A stretch of DNA of 64,000 bases from Helopsaltes ochotensis. Its lineage: Eukaryota > Chordata > Aves > Passeriformes > Locustellidae. Positions 15,318 through 27,043 of the stretch are shown in pieces (the first letter of the stretch is position 1; the number at the start of each line of letters is the position of its first letter). The position numbers and the translations under genes were made by a program. A model generated the notes under the pieces. The model was not told the DNA's origin and made no database searches. It saw only the letters and a program-made list of their open reading frames with translations. The stretch spans positions 2,177,679 through 2,241,678 of the forward strand of contig VXBM01000022.1 in assembly GCA_013400155.1 (NCBI GenBank), in the 5' to 3' direction.

Positions 15318-15381
15318 ACATATACATGTACATATACAAATATATATAAGTGTGTATATACATAAATGTATATGTGTATGA
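15318..15381. repeat. Imperfect TA/TG-rich microsatellite patch
   Basis: Interrupted runs of acatata, tatata and gtgtata words make an alternating purine-pyrimidine stretch of about 60 bp in the intron. No gene or binding site is implied. Confidence 0.6.
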
Positions 15382-16363
15382 GAAATTATTTGGCACTGGT
15401 TGAGACCAGTAGGGTTGTTTACAGAGGGTATTCTAACCCTTTATGTGGTTTAATAGGGAATGTTTCCATTTGTGGAAGACGGAAGTGATGGAAAGTTGCG
15501 TTTTCTTTAAACATCTAGAATTGAGTAGAACTCCAGTTCTCTCTGATAGCTTCTATAGAGTCATTAAAAACCTAGAATATTTTATTCTCTGAAGGCCAGC
15601 CATAGGGATTTTCTATGGGCGATGAGCATGACTACCTGATGATTTTCTCAGCAGCTGTCAATATGGGATATGACTAGAAAAGCCTTTTGGATTTCCAGAA
15701 GCCCATACAGATGGAATTGCTCATCTGGCTTCGCTTCTGCCCTAGATTTCAGATAATCTGGACAATGATTATGATTTTCACCCCTTGCTAACAGAAAGCT
15801 AGTCAGGTCTTTTTCTAATCACTTACTCACTGTTGTCATACTGAGTGGTTCACCAACTTTAGAGCAGTAGAATGAATTAGGAAAATTCCACTGTCTTCTA
15901 CTTCGTAAGTGAGGAACCAAGGTAGTGAGAAGTAAAAAGCTTTAAGAACCATCAAGATCTACAGGATGTTGAGACAATTTTGAATGTAGGACATTGAGAT
16001 AGACTTCCACGATTTCTAACTGCAATGGAGTAGCAAAGGCATATTATAAAATGTTTTCCATTTATCATGGGGAAACCTGAACTCTTATGTCATGGAGCAC
16101 TGACTGAAATAGGAAAGTCCTAGACACGTGTGCAGCTGTTTTCCAATGCTTTATGATTGACTTTGTTGTGAAAACAAAATTCTGCATGTGGCAGTCTAAT
16201 GCTCTACTTTATTGCATGTTAGGGCAGATGGAATAGGATGTTATTTAACTGTCTTTTTTAACAAAGCTAAGGTAGTAACTTACCTGCAGTTGAGAGGATG
16301 AAGGGACACATGAAGAACATTTCCTGTGCTTGTACTCATGATATCCTCTCTTTTCTTTTTCAG

Positions 16364-16446
16364 TGAGTATGTTTTTGAACACATTAACCCCCAAGTTCTA
16401 TGTTGCCCTGACAGGCACATCCTCATTAATCTCGGGACTTATTTTG
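16364..16446 (+). CDS. ST7: ST7 coding exon A (about residues 51-78)
   Basis: The 83-nt exon follows tcttttctttttcag and ends at TTG before the donor gtaagt. It starts with TG completing a split codon whose first base lies in the upstream exon, and it ends on a codon boundary. It encodes [20 protein letters not shown] followed by SLISGLIL. The stretch from FYVAL to the end, together with the first residues of exon B (IFEWWYF), is hydrophobic and is probably a membrane segment. As far as I recall it is identical to mammalian ST7; ST7L differs at the start of this segment. Because the internal ATG is inside an established exon, it should not be taken as a start codon without transcript evidence. 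Confidence 0.97.
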
Positions 16447-17219
16447 GTAAGTACTACATCTATTAATATCACTTTAGAATTTGATTTTGATATCCAGAAT
16501 TGTATTTCAGGCTTCATAAAGATTTATAAGTTTGTTTTTTTCTTCTGTAAACTTACAGTTCTGCAGCACATAAAATTTGTCTTTATTTGTATGTCTCTTT
16601 CTGTGGGAATGAAAAAGAAAAAAAGAGATGTTTCAGTGCTGTATCTTAGAATAAAGAACAGTGTGACTCACTAACAACTCTACAGTAGTTCTTAACGAGC
16701 GTTTGCACATTAAGTGCTTTTCTTGACAAGTACTACAGAAATGAAAAAGGCCAATAAAAGGAAGAGGAGGAGAGGTACCAGCTATCTTAGTTTAGCGTGG
16801 TACTTTCAGAAAGATACTAAGCAGGACTTACTAGAGAAACACCAGTTCTGGTGCCAGGATTCCAAGGGATAAATATTTCAGATCTTCACTTCTAGAATCT
16901 TTCCCAGTACATATCTGCCTATTTGCTTAAATGCCTGTATTTTTAAACCATTAAAAAACCCCTCCTCCCATATGTAATTCTTAAGAGCTTCTTCATGCAA
17001 ATTGGTGCAGTGAAGTGAATCATAATACTATCACAATGCTGGAGTCCAAAGCAGAGCATTTGCTCTGAATTTTATTAAATATCTTCATAGAAACAAATGG
17101 AAATTAAAAATATAAGGATTAACAGGTGCAGATATATACTATTGTATATGGTCTGTTCTTGTTTCCTCACTGCTGAGAGCTGGCTTACTGCTTACACAAC
17201 TGAATAGTGTAGCATAACA

Positions 17220-17520
17220 CAGAACAGAACAGAATGATCATCTAGTCCAGCTGCCTGATGACTTCAGGGCTGACTAAAAGTTATAACATGTTACTGAGGG
17301 TATTCTGCAAATGCCTCTTAAGCACTGACAGGCTTGGGGCATCCACCACCTCTCAAGGAATCCTGTTTCAGTATTTGACCACATTCTCAGTTACGATATT
17401 CTTCCTAATGTCTAGTCTGATCCTCCCCTGTCACAGCTTTGAACCATTCCCATGTGACCTGTCTCTAGGTAGCTAGAAGAGATCAGCCCCTCCCTCTCCA
17501 CTTCTCCTCCTCAGGGAATG
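17220..17520 (-). mobile_element. CR1 LINE fragment, antisense, old
   Basis: The order of words is that of the reverse complement of a CR1 3' end: atcatctagtccagctgcct, ggggcatccaccacctctca, a cctgtttcagtatttgacca block, attcttcctaatgtctagtc, then ccattcccatgtgacctgtc. Many substitutions relative to the CR1 pattern I know suggest an old insertion. Boundaries are approximate. Confidence 0.85.
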
Positions 17521-19280
17521 GTTGCCTTTGTTTTAATCTTGTTCACTCAAGTTGTATGTATTTAAAATCTGCTGGATACAAGCTGTAGATCCTCCCTCAC
17601 CACAACAAACTAGGCATGTAACTGGGATGAGACCAAGTGTAAGCTATTGTAATGATAAGTGGAAAGAGAAGAGAGAAACATGGCTAGAGGCTGGTCCACA
17701 TCACTTCAGATCTATTAATCTCAGAGAAACCAGAAAGCAACTAGGATCCTAACTGAACACTGTCAGTTTGGTTTGGGAAATCTGTACCTTTCACTTCCAC
17801 ATTGCCTGTAGTCAATGTAGATAAACAAATGGCATCCTTGACTACTTAATTCCTGTGAGACTCTCATCACTTAGATGATTTCAAGTATAAAGCAGCAGGT
17901 GCACTGCTGCTGTGCCTTGCTTTGAGTTTCCTCATAGCAGAGGGCAATTAACTAATGTCTGCACCTTGGGCATTCATCAGTCTTGTATGGATTGAGCCCC
18001 AAAGCACACAACAGAGCTCCAGAGAGATCAAAAGAACTTTCAGAATATGAGCAGGAGCCAGACCTGTAAGAATTGGGTTCAGTTCAACAGAACTCACTCA
18101 AATGCACAGGAGGAAAATAATGTTACATTCAGCACTATCACTCAGAAAGAAGAAAATGCTGGGCCCCACCACCAAGATGAGAAGGATTGAGAGAAATAAC
18201 ATGGGTTTCACAAACACAGTTTTGTATTTGTTGCTTGAGGGCGAAGACAGCAGGGAGAGGTGGTAAGACAAAGAGTTTATTTTTTGCCCTATTGAATTAC
18301 CTTACAGAACCAAACAGGAATAAAAACTTTGAGGAGTGACTAATTTATGTGGAACAAGATTCATCATTGTGAATGTAGGTACATGTTATATTGTAGTTAT
18401 GAAGGCAATTTCTGAGGAATGAGCTCAGCAGGCGACTTGGGAGCAAAAAATTTCTAAGTGCTGTACTTTGATGGGAAGTACAAGAAGAAAGTGGAAAGAT
18501 GCACTCGAGACTATGATATGGAGAAGGGGCAAAAGGACACCAAGATTGAGCCTTAATCAGAAGAAATCCCTTAGTATTGCATGAGAAAGCCCATTACGAA
18601 CGAGTTGAAGTAACAGTGACGTGATGGAGGTGTAGACACAGAGATCAGACTGAAAGCCTTTTTTTTTTTAATCTTCATTACTGCTATCAGTTGTTGTTTG
18701 CTCTTCATATGGCACCTTCTTAAATGTGAAAAAGGTATATAGGCCAGACAGGTAACAGCCAGGAACCCCAGATTTTAGGGACCAGTGCTGAGAGGAACAT
18801 GTTTTCTGTAAATTTGACAATGGAAAAAGAACTAAGCACATGTGGTCATGGAAAGAAGAAAGTGCAAGTTGAACAGATCCTGCATCAGAAAAGACAGCTG
18901 GTTAAGTTCTAGTGAGGTAGTGCTAGCCTGTTATTAGCCCAAGCGTGCTTCAGATTAATTATTTCTTAATCTTGCTGTTTACTAGTGGCCCAGTTTTACA
19001 TGCTGTTTACCATGACCAGTAACATGATGAATTGCCTGCATTGCTACGCACTTACATCAGACTACACAGCATCATCAGTTCTAAAGGATTCTTAGTCCTG
19101 CTAATGGTATAAAGTGAAGTTCTTTTATAAAACAAACATTCTCTTGTCAAATCCACATCACTGGGGTACATTTTAGACTAGATGTACTATTATTGCTTGA
19201 AATTTTCCACCATATGGGCTGGCAGATTTCTTTCCATTATCAGTTGGCTGCAGTTCTTAATCAGAAGGAGAAATCACAGC

Positions 19281-19329
19281 ACCACAGGTTATGAAATAAT
19301 GGAAAATTCCATCATTTCATAAGTGTGGT
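19281..19329. repeat. Imperfect inverted repeat (49-nt hairpin)
   Basis: Arms ttatgaaataatggaa (19289-19304) and ttccatcatttcataa (19307-19322) are reverse complements except for one position, separated by two bases. After a small asymmetric bulge the pairing resumes with accaca (19281-19286) against tgtggt (19324-19329). There is no sign of transposase, target duplication or flanking repeats. Confidence 0.85.
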
Positions 19330-20723
19330 AACTGATGGGAAAGTGATTGCTTTTCCTAACTCATGTTTGGGTCATGAAACAATGACTACCAAGTTCAGCC
19401 TTGGTCAATCGAATACTACGTTACTCCTTTGCAAAACACTCTTGTCTTATTTTGTCTCTTACTTTGTTTTAATTATTTCAGTAAAATTCTGACCTTGCTA
19501 TAGGCAATGTGACTGAATTGAAACAAGGATTTCAGACCTTTTTTCTTATAGGTCAGAACTGTACAGAAAATACTTTTCTATCTCAAGCATTTTCCTTAAC
19601 AATTCTTAGCAATTTCCTTAACTTACTTGACTAAAGCACATAGTTAAAGATTATCAATTTAGCATATATTCTCTTCATCCATGCAGTGTTGTAGGCATCA
19701 AAAATAAGAACAAGATTTAGTCCACAATTGCATTAGAAATACTATATTGGAAATAGTTACTTTTAATCCAGTAAAATACAGTGTGCTGTCTCAATGAATA
19801 CAATGAGCTGCATTGTATTCCATGTCTGGGAGACTAAGGTTTTCCACAGGCAAGGTAATAAAACTGTCACGAAACACACCTGACATCCAGTAAATGCTGT
19901 GAACGAGAACTATGTAAATGCCACTGAGATTTCTAAATAAAGCCATATATTTAACATACAGTTATCGCCAAAGTTGCTAAGCAAGCATGTGAGGCATTTG
20001 CACTGCAAGCTGATAAGAGTCTCAGTTCTAACAAAGCACAGGTAGAAATGAACCTCAGACTTAAATCTCCACCAAGAATTCCTTGTTATTCTACTTCCAA
20101 GTTTGGGACAGTAATAAGTGTCTTCTGCTACACCATGAAAAACATCCTGGAATGAACTAATACCAGGCCTTTCAGATGTAAGAATTAGAAAGCTAGCCTG
20201 CAGAGGTAGAGCATTGAGCAGCTAGCTAGGCTGTTTGCCACTACCAAGTATGTAGTGTACTGTCAGAGTCACAGCCTTTTGTAGCCAATGGTACCAGTAC
20301 AGGAAGTCTGAGAGAGGACCTGAGTAACACAGAAGGACTTGTCTTGTTTTCTGCAGATACTAATTGATCTTCTGCTTGTTTGTGCAGTCTGCTGCGGAGG
20401 GGCAGAAAGGGGATTGAGTTCTGGGTGCTGCCAGAGATTCTGTGGAAGTCTGACAGTTGTGCAGGGACAGTCTTCGAGGGCTGAAAAGCAATACATGGTA
20501 ACCGTTCAGAGTTTCTGCTCTGCTCAGAGAAGGCTCACAGGTCAGGAAGGACAGAATAATTGCAGGGAGTTCCTAAGAAACTGGAAACCCTTGCCAAGGA
20601 GCAGATGAGAGAGGAAGGATCTATTGGAAGAAAGGCTATAACCCGGTCCACAGACAAGAAAATGGTATTGTAACTAGGTGAGGTCCACACAGTGTTGAGA
20701 GAAGTAATACACTTAATCCAGGT

Positions 20724-20725
<2 letters not shown>

Positions 20726-20763
<38 letters not shown>

Positions 20764-20864
20764 NNNNNNNNNNNNNNNNNNNNNNNNNNNNNNNNNNNNN
20801 NNNNNNNNNNNNNNNNNNNNNNNNNNNNNNNNNNNNNNNNNNNNNNNNNNNNNNNNNNNNNNNN
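20726..20864. repeat. 38-T homopolymer running into a 101-N gap
   Basis: Thymines at 20726-20763 are followed directly by Ns at 20764-20864. The sequence resumes as atttctatatttccag without Ts. The true length of the homopolymer and any sequence in the gap are unknown. A poly-A tail of an antisense retrocopy hidden in the gap is possible but cannot be seen. Confidence 0.95.
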
Positions 20865-23800
20865 ATTTCTATATTTCCAGAGGTAATGAAGTAAATAGCT
20901 ATTTATTTTGAATACGCTGCCCACTAGCACTGCGTGTATGTTCTGCTGACTCTTTGAGATAACACAAATGGGGGTTTGGTAACCAGGAGCAGAGGATGCT
21001 GAGTGGGTGTGTTTAATCCAGAAGGAATGGAGGTGCTTATCCTTCAAGGCTGTCATTAAGGACACTCAGCTTGGTCAGAGGCATGCTGTTTTCCTAGATC
21101 CAAGACGGGCAGGACTGGAGGATCTCCTGGAGACACTGGCTACCCCTAATAGCTAAATAAAACAGACCAGCAGTTTGCTTTGTTGGAAGGCAAATAGCAT
21201 TGTATAGTCACACTCAAATGGATAAACACTATTGCCTCCCAAAACATGGATGACCTTTTCCATACTGTCTATTGGAAACAGCCCCTGGGCTGTAATACAC
21301 GTAGCCATTTGCAGTCATTGCCTGGGAGAGTTGACACAGGCCAGGTAGTGTGCTAGCAAACAAACAGTATGGATTACTTGAGCCAAAAACCTGTGCTGTG
21401 GTCCCTTTTTATTTATAAAATAGGCTTAACCATGGAGTCCAGTCTTCCTATCACTATGCTGTTCCTCCAGAGAGTAAGTTTCCTTTAAATCCATTAGATT
21501 TGTTGAGGAGTACTCCAAATCTACCCTTCTGAGACCTGAAAGTCTCATCACAAGGCTGAAAGAGAAATCTGAGCTGTGGAAGTTGCTGGCAAATGAAATC
21601 CTTTACTGTTTCTGTTGAAGACTCCATACACATACACTAGGAGAGAATGACAGTGTTTGCTGTAAGACAGGATGCCTGTCTCACATATGAGAAACAGAAA
21701 AGCACAGTTCAAATCATTGACAGATATTGCCCCATGGTCCAGTGAGAACCACTACCAAAACCATCCCTTGTGAATTGATGCATATATAATGGAATATCTG
21801 TTCTGAAAAACTGCAGGAAGATCAGATCTGATAGCCAAGTGATGCAGAATAGATTTGCTGCTACAGAGATAAAATTATCTGGGATTGTTTGTATGTGAGA
21901 GCAGAGATAAGAAAGAGGATGACTACATTTTCATTGCACAGGGGAAGAAAAGTATTAAGAAGACAACATTTCCAAAATCAAATACACTTACATTAAGCAA
22001 TACCTATATCAGCTTAAAAAATAAAAATTCTAATTTTTTCTCAACACGCAAAGCTGGAAATGTTCAGAACAGGGTTTTAACTTGGCCCTTGTGAACATTA
22101 TGGTCCCAAAAATCCCTTGAGGTTTTGGAGATAATTGACCCTGTTTCAATTTGAAAGCACAGGTGCCAACCAGAAAGACCCCCAAGTTTTCAGCCACTGC
22201 TGTGAGGGGGAGATCTCTGGAAACAAGCTCCCCTCCCACTGAGGGGAGAAATGAGGTGGCTTTTTCTTTCAGAAGTGGTGCAAAAATTACCTTTCTGATT
22301 AATTTCCTCTCTACTTCAGATCTCTGTCAATGGGTAATTAATCTTTACAGTAATTTATTCTATCAGATGATCTCTCATCTGCTGAACTGTCAAAAGATTG
22401 TTGACTTCACATGGCTTTTAAACTGGATGATGCAGTTAGAAGTCAAATTTGATTTATAGAAATCAGGTTTCAAATCAGATGACACTGTCTGAGAAAGATG
22501 CAAAAATTCTCTAAAGAGAATTTACTGGTTTGACTTAAGCACCAAATTACAGATTACCTCCTTATACATGCTGAACAAATCACTCCAAGCAAAGGCTCAT
22601 GATGATGATGATTTATGGCTTTCATTTCTGAGACTGTATGGATTGAAATCTGGCTGATGTTTCCTGGCATTGGATTCATTCAACATAGCAAATATTTTTC
22701 AAAGCTGCTTTAAACAATTTATGAGCTTTAATGCCATTTTTAAAAATAATTAATGTATTTGTAAGTCTAAGGAGGCCGATATACAGCTATGTCATGTTTG
22801 AGTAAGTTTCTGTCACTCAGCTGAACTGTAGCAGAGACTACATTTATATATCTATATGTACATTCTTTGTAATTGTCCCCTCAGTTTCATTGAAATTCAG
22901 TGTGACAGCTTTCCAGCTGGTATACATTTGTGCAGGACAAGTGGGCTCAAGTGTGCCTTTGTGCTGCTCACTCTCTCCCTGGGTTTTACTGACCTCATCT
23001 AAAAGCTGATCATGATTGAAATAATGAGCAGGAATTTATTAGCACATTTTGCAGAACCTTTTTTTTTTTCCCTCTCTTAGAGAAAGTACAAAGCTTGTTA
23101 GATACGGTCTGAGTTTTGCATGGCCAGTCTGGCAGCTGTACTTTAGTCCCTGACTTACACTATAGTGAAATTCTTACTGAGTGTCCCTTGCCTCAATGCA
23201 AGACTATAATCTTTCATTCCTAACACCCTCTCCCTCTGAGACCTCGGACAGGTAGAAGTGTGGCTTTTGTGCCTTGATTCGTTCCAAGGTTTTCAAAGAC
23301 AGAACAGAAACAGATGTTCACAGCAGATCTGTGACTGTGTCTTACGTCATAGCCTTTCTCTTATGGCCAGCCACATGCCCATGATGCTCTCTTAAGATAC
23401 AAACTTTAACCCCTTTGAAAGTGTGGTGTGCCTTAGGGCATGAGAACAGCTAACACCAAAGCTGATACACTTGTGCCAGCTCCCTGTCCACCATCTCCAG
23501 CATTCAGAGGCAGTGATGCATGGCAGGGGAAGCCTATGTGGAACAAGTGTTCAGTGACACTGCATCAGCATTCTGTCCTTGGCACTTGGCATTCCCACCT
23601 GGGTGCTGCTGCAGGCACGTGCCAGTGGAACGAGAACACTGGCAAATGCACCTCAGAGTTTGTGTAAGGAGGAACTGGACAGGTTGTGTAGGTTTTTGGT
23701 GACTTGAGTGGGACAGAGTTCATAAAGATCTGAATATCTTAATGCTCTGGTTTCTCTGTGATCATCTGTTTATCTTCCCAAATGCTAAGTGTTCACATAG

Positions 23801-25154
23801 TCTTTCTGTCTTCTCCCCATCAGACTGCTCCATTCTTTCTTGTTGATGTCTCTCACAAACACCATTAGATTGTTTTGGGGAGTGATCTCCAGAGCTGCCA
23901 CACAATCTTGTGTGAACTTGTCTCAAGTAGTTTCATTCCCTTTCACTCATGTCCGATAGAGTCCTTCCGTATGAATCCTCTTGATGCTTTAACAACACAT
24001 GTTAATTTAGGGGAAGCCCCAGTGCAGAATGCACTGGGAGCATCTTTTGGAGAGGAACATTCTCCTTCTATGTCAGAAAATTTATTTCCCCCTCCTTTAA
24101 AGGGGGTGGGGTAAAAAGTATGTCTTTGTCTACAGACAGTCCAATCTCATGGAGACAGAAGCCATTTCAACTATATAAAGAGGTCACGAGAACTTAAAAA
24201 ATGAAAAAATTTTGAAGGAGGAAGCGTGTGAAGCCTGGCCTGAAGTTTTCTGGAGCAGGCAGATGCTGAAGAGGCCTTCCAGAGCCTGCTGTCTATTGGC
24301 TGACCAACCAAAACCTGCCCAACAGCACACAGATGGTGACAAAGATGTGAACACAATCCTTTCCCTTATTGTTGATTGTGCCTAGTAGGAAGAGATTTCA
24401 TCAAAGCTTTCAGTAATGGTGTAACACATGGAGATACCAGGGAAAATGGGAAGGGCAGACACTGTTCGTTCCCAATTTTTAGTGCCATCAGTATTACGAA
24501 GTCCTGCCAAATTTCTCAAAACTCCTTAGATTTGCTTGTGGTATGTAGATGTTTGGGTGACAATTCAAGTGCAACTTACTATTCATTATTAGCATGTGTT
24601 TCTTTACAATTTTTACAGTCTCAACATTTTCTATATTTATATGAAATACTCTTCATTTCCAGGTTTATGTGGTTTCCTGAAATATGTGTCTTCTTACTGA
24701 GTAATATATATTTTTGCTGAGAATACCACAGATACATGTTTATGTGTATAATTTCAATTTCAAGGTGTTCTCTTAGGCTGTGAAACTATTTTCCAAGTAG
24801 AGCTCTGTAAATAATAATTTTTTTTCTGATTTGCTAGCTCAACCAAATGCCTGAAAATAAAATTAATTCAGAGTCAGGCCAAGTCAGCCAAACAAAATAA
24901 AAACACCGTTCATCTAGGGGCAGAAAATCCTAAAAGGAACAGGACTCAGCTTCCTGGAGTTTGTTTTGGCATTTTTAACTTTTTTTTTTTTTTTTTAATT
25001 AAATTCAGTGAATGTCTTTGGAAGCATTTACTGGGGAAACAAGCAGCTCTGCTTTTCCTCACATTCCCTGGACTGCAGAGGGAGCTGAGGCAAGGCGAGG
25101 CGGATTCACCCCTGACTGCAGCCTCCTGCCGGCCTGGCCGATACCGGGCCCAAT

Positions 25155-25180
25155 GGGGGATTGCCGGGGGGGGCGGGGGG
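25155..25180 (+). other. G-run cluster, potential G-quadruplex
   Basis: Runs of five (25155-25159), eight (25166-25173) and six Gs (25175-25180) are separated by six bases and one base. The eight-G run can supply two of the four tracts, so an intramolecular quadruplex is possible on the coding strand. It lies about 320 bp before exon B. Confidence 0.6.
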
Positions 25181-25325
25181 CCTGTTCTAGAAGTCAATTT
25201 AAAGAAAGAGGCCTAACAGCTGAAATAATTTGTGGTTATTGAAGTTATTTGGGTTTTAAAACAAATTAAAAATAATTGCGTTGACAAGATTTGACATTTT
25301 CCACCTGAACTTGGGTCCCATTTCA

Positions 25326-25680
25326 CAACTCCGTGTGCTCGGGCAGGGATGACGCGGGCAGGTGCCGCCCCCGCGGTGCGCGGGGAGGAGGCCGCGGGCG
25401 GCCGGCCGGAGCTGCCGCCTCGCTTGTCGGGCTGAGGGGCGGGGTCGGGGCGGAGGCGCGGGCGGAGGCCGGCGGCCCTGACGGCGTGTGTGCCTTGCAG
25501 ATCTTCGAGTGGTGGTACTTCCGCAAGTACGGCACCTCCTTCATCGAGCAGGTCTCGGTGAGCCACCTGCGCCCCCTGCTGGGCGGGGTGGACAACAGCG
25601 CGCCCAGCGCCGCCAGCGCCGCCGGCGGGGACGCGGACTCGAACCGCCAGAGCGTCTCAGGTGAGCGGCGCCGCTTCGGG
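25326..25680. promoter_or_regulatory. Internal CpG island around ST7 exon B
   Basis: The region from about 25326 to 25680 is strongly GC-rich and full of CpG, in sharp contrast to the AT-rich flanks. It contains GC boxes such as ggggcgggg at 25436-25444 and ggggcgg at 25447-25453, and it covers the end of the intron, all of exon B and the first intronic bases after it. No TATA box or initiator is evident. It could be an intragenic CpG island with promoter activity, or simply a locally GC-biased exon; sequence alone does not decide. Confidence 0.6.
25501..25660 (+). CDS. ST7: ST7 coding exon B (about residues 79-131)
   Basis: The 160-nt exon lies between gtgtgtgccttgcag and the donor gtgagc. 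It starts in phase with exon A and leaves one base of the next codon (G of GAA). It encodes the end of the hydrophobic segment ([11 protein letters not shown]), the conserved block [20 protein letters not shown], then a low-complexity linker [23 protein letters not shown] is the ST7 form of a site where I recall ST7L having HKHG. The linker has the same length as the Asn/Ser-rich human one but is rich in Ala, Ser and Gly, using GC-ending codons. Codon third positions are nearly all G or C, unlike the neighbouring exons. The pyrimidine tract is weak and interrupted by purines. Confidence 0.96.
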
Positions 25681-25840
25681 AAAAGGCAGAGCTGCTTCAT
25701 TAATTGCTAATTGCATCCTTCCGGATTCACGCAGTGTGTTTTGCTCAGGCTGTAAAATTGCTAATGCGTTTGCTTTGTCCTTTTGTTCTGAAAACCCTAC
25801 GAGATTGCAAGTGCCCTTTCTGCAGTATTCTTTGTCCAGC

Positions 25841-26281
25841 GGTGGGGCTGCGAAGACGATTAAGGGGCTGGAGCCTCTCTTACGAGGAAAGGCTGAGGGA
25901 GCTGGGCCTGTTCAGCCTCGAGAAGAGGCAACTGAGAGGGGACCTCATCAATGTCTGTGTGAAGAGAGGGAGTCAAAGGGATGGAGCTCGGTGATGCTGA
26001 GCAATAGGACAAAAAGCAGCAGAGAGAAACTGATGCACAGGAATATTCCTCATTTTCCACCTGAATATGAGGAAGAGCTTCTTTACTGTTCAGGTGACCA
26101 TGCACTGGAACAGGTTGCCCAGAGAGGCTGGGGAGTCTCCCCCCCTGGAGATATTCTAGCGTCATCTAAATGCAATTCTGTGCCATGTGCTCTGGGATGA
26201 CCCTGCTTGAGCAAGGAGGCTGGATGAGGTGTCCCAGTGTGGTCCCTTCCAACTCAACCAGTTGTCTGATTCTGTGATTCT
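25841..26281 (+). mobile_element. CR1 LINE 3' end, sense
   Basis: A 5'-truncated CR1 of about 440 bp. Recognisable blocks in order are ggctggagcctctcttacga, ggaaaggctgagggagctgg, ggacctcatcaatgtctgtg, cactggaacaggttgcccag, ggctggatgaggtgtcccag and ggtcccttccaactcaacca, ending in gattctgtgattct. The tail is the CR1 octamer-type 3' end, so the element points the same way as ST7. It is better preserved than the other CR1 pieces here. An open frame running through it is a remnant, not a host gene. Confidence 0.95.
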
Positions 26282-27026
26282 AAGGGCGGGTAGTATTTTT
26301 ACTGAAATAATTTTAAGTAATATAAAGTTGTTAAAAAAAGATCATAAAAGAAGTCAGAAATGGTCATCTGGTTTTGCAACACTTTTTTTAAGATAATGTA
26401 AGTAGTATGTAAAACAACATTTGGATTTCACCTTAGTAAGTGGAAGCATGGTGACTTTTAACAGCTTAAGGGCTTGTTATGTTCCTGCCTCTGCTAGGGA
26501 TCTGGGCAAGTCCTAACATCGTCAGGCTTTTTTAAAAGGGCTCCAGTTTAGGAAGCATGTTTTCAGGCATTTGTGGCCTGATTTTTACAAGCTTCCAGGC
26601 ATTCACAGCTCCTTCAAGTTTCAGTGCAAGGAGTGAAGGTGTCTGACCCTAAGTCATTCAAGCATGAGGAAATTTGAGTCAGGTGCCTGGTTGCCTGGGC
26701 AGTGATTTCTCTCAGAGACAGGCCAGCCTGCCTAAAATGAATCGGCCCCCCAAGCACTGAAATATGTGGACTGAAGGAGACGCGGGGAAAATTGTCTCCC
26801 TACTTGGGTGACTTACCTGCCTAGAGAGAATGAATTGAAAACTTAAGCCCATGAGTGATGAAAATGCTCATATGCTATTCCTTCTGACTTGAGTTGGCGA
26901 TACTCACTGTTAAAGTCAGGGCAGGAGCATCTGGGTTTGTGTTCCTCACCTGTAAAAAGCAGCTTACCTGTCTCTGTTTTAGCTTGGCTTACAGGCCATA
27001 ATTTTAGTATTGGAAATGAATTAGGG

Positions 27027-27043
27027 ATTAATTAATTAATTAA
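27027..27043. repeat. Short (TTAA)n microsatellite
   Basis: Four uninterrupted units of a TTAA-type tetranucleotide. Too short to suggest more than slippage. Confidence 0.8.

Larger units (their letters stand above)
1..16363 (+). other. 3' part of the ST7 intron before exon A
   Basis: About 16 kb of AT-rich sequence with no exon that I can support. It contains a solo LTR at about 6498-7075, an AT-rich stretch around 11820-11900 (repeated tatttattt-like words) and an ATA/GTA-rich microsatellite-like patch at 15318-15381. The intron ends in a good pyrimidine tract (tcttttctttttcag) before exon A. The open frames here are all under about 120 codons, overlap on both strands and lack splice or family support. 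I see no RNA gene or promoter. Confidence 0.8.
16447..25500 (+). other. ST7 intron A-B (9,054 bp)
   Basis: Donor gtaagt; acceptor gtgtgtgccttgcag, which has only a short pyrimidine tract. The intron holds an old antisense CR1 at 17220-17520, an imperfect long hairpin at 19281-19329, a 38-T run ending in an assembly gap (20726-20864), a run of Ts at 24979-24998, a cluster of G runs at 25155-25180, and the start of the CpG island that surrounds exon B. I see no further gene. Confidence 0.8.

Noticed and set aside
20535..21065. 176-codon minus-strand frame
   Set aside because: It crosses the poly-T/N gap; the visible parts have no family resemblance or splice support.
25323..26200. Several 100 to 179-codon frames on both strands around exon B
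   Set aside because: They are shadows of the GC-rich exon (few stops in GC-rich DNA) and of the CR1 that follows.
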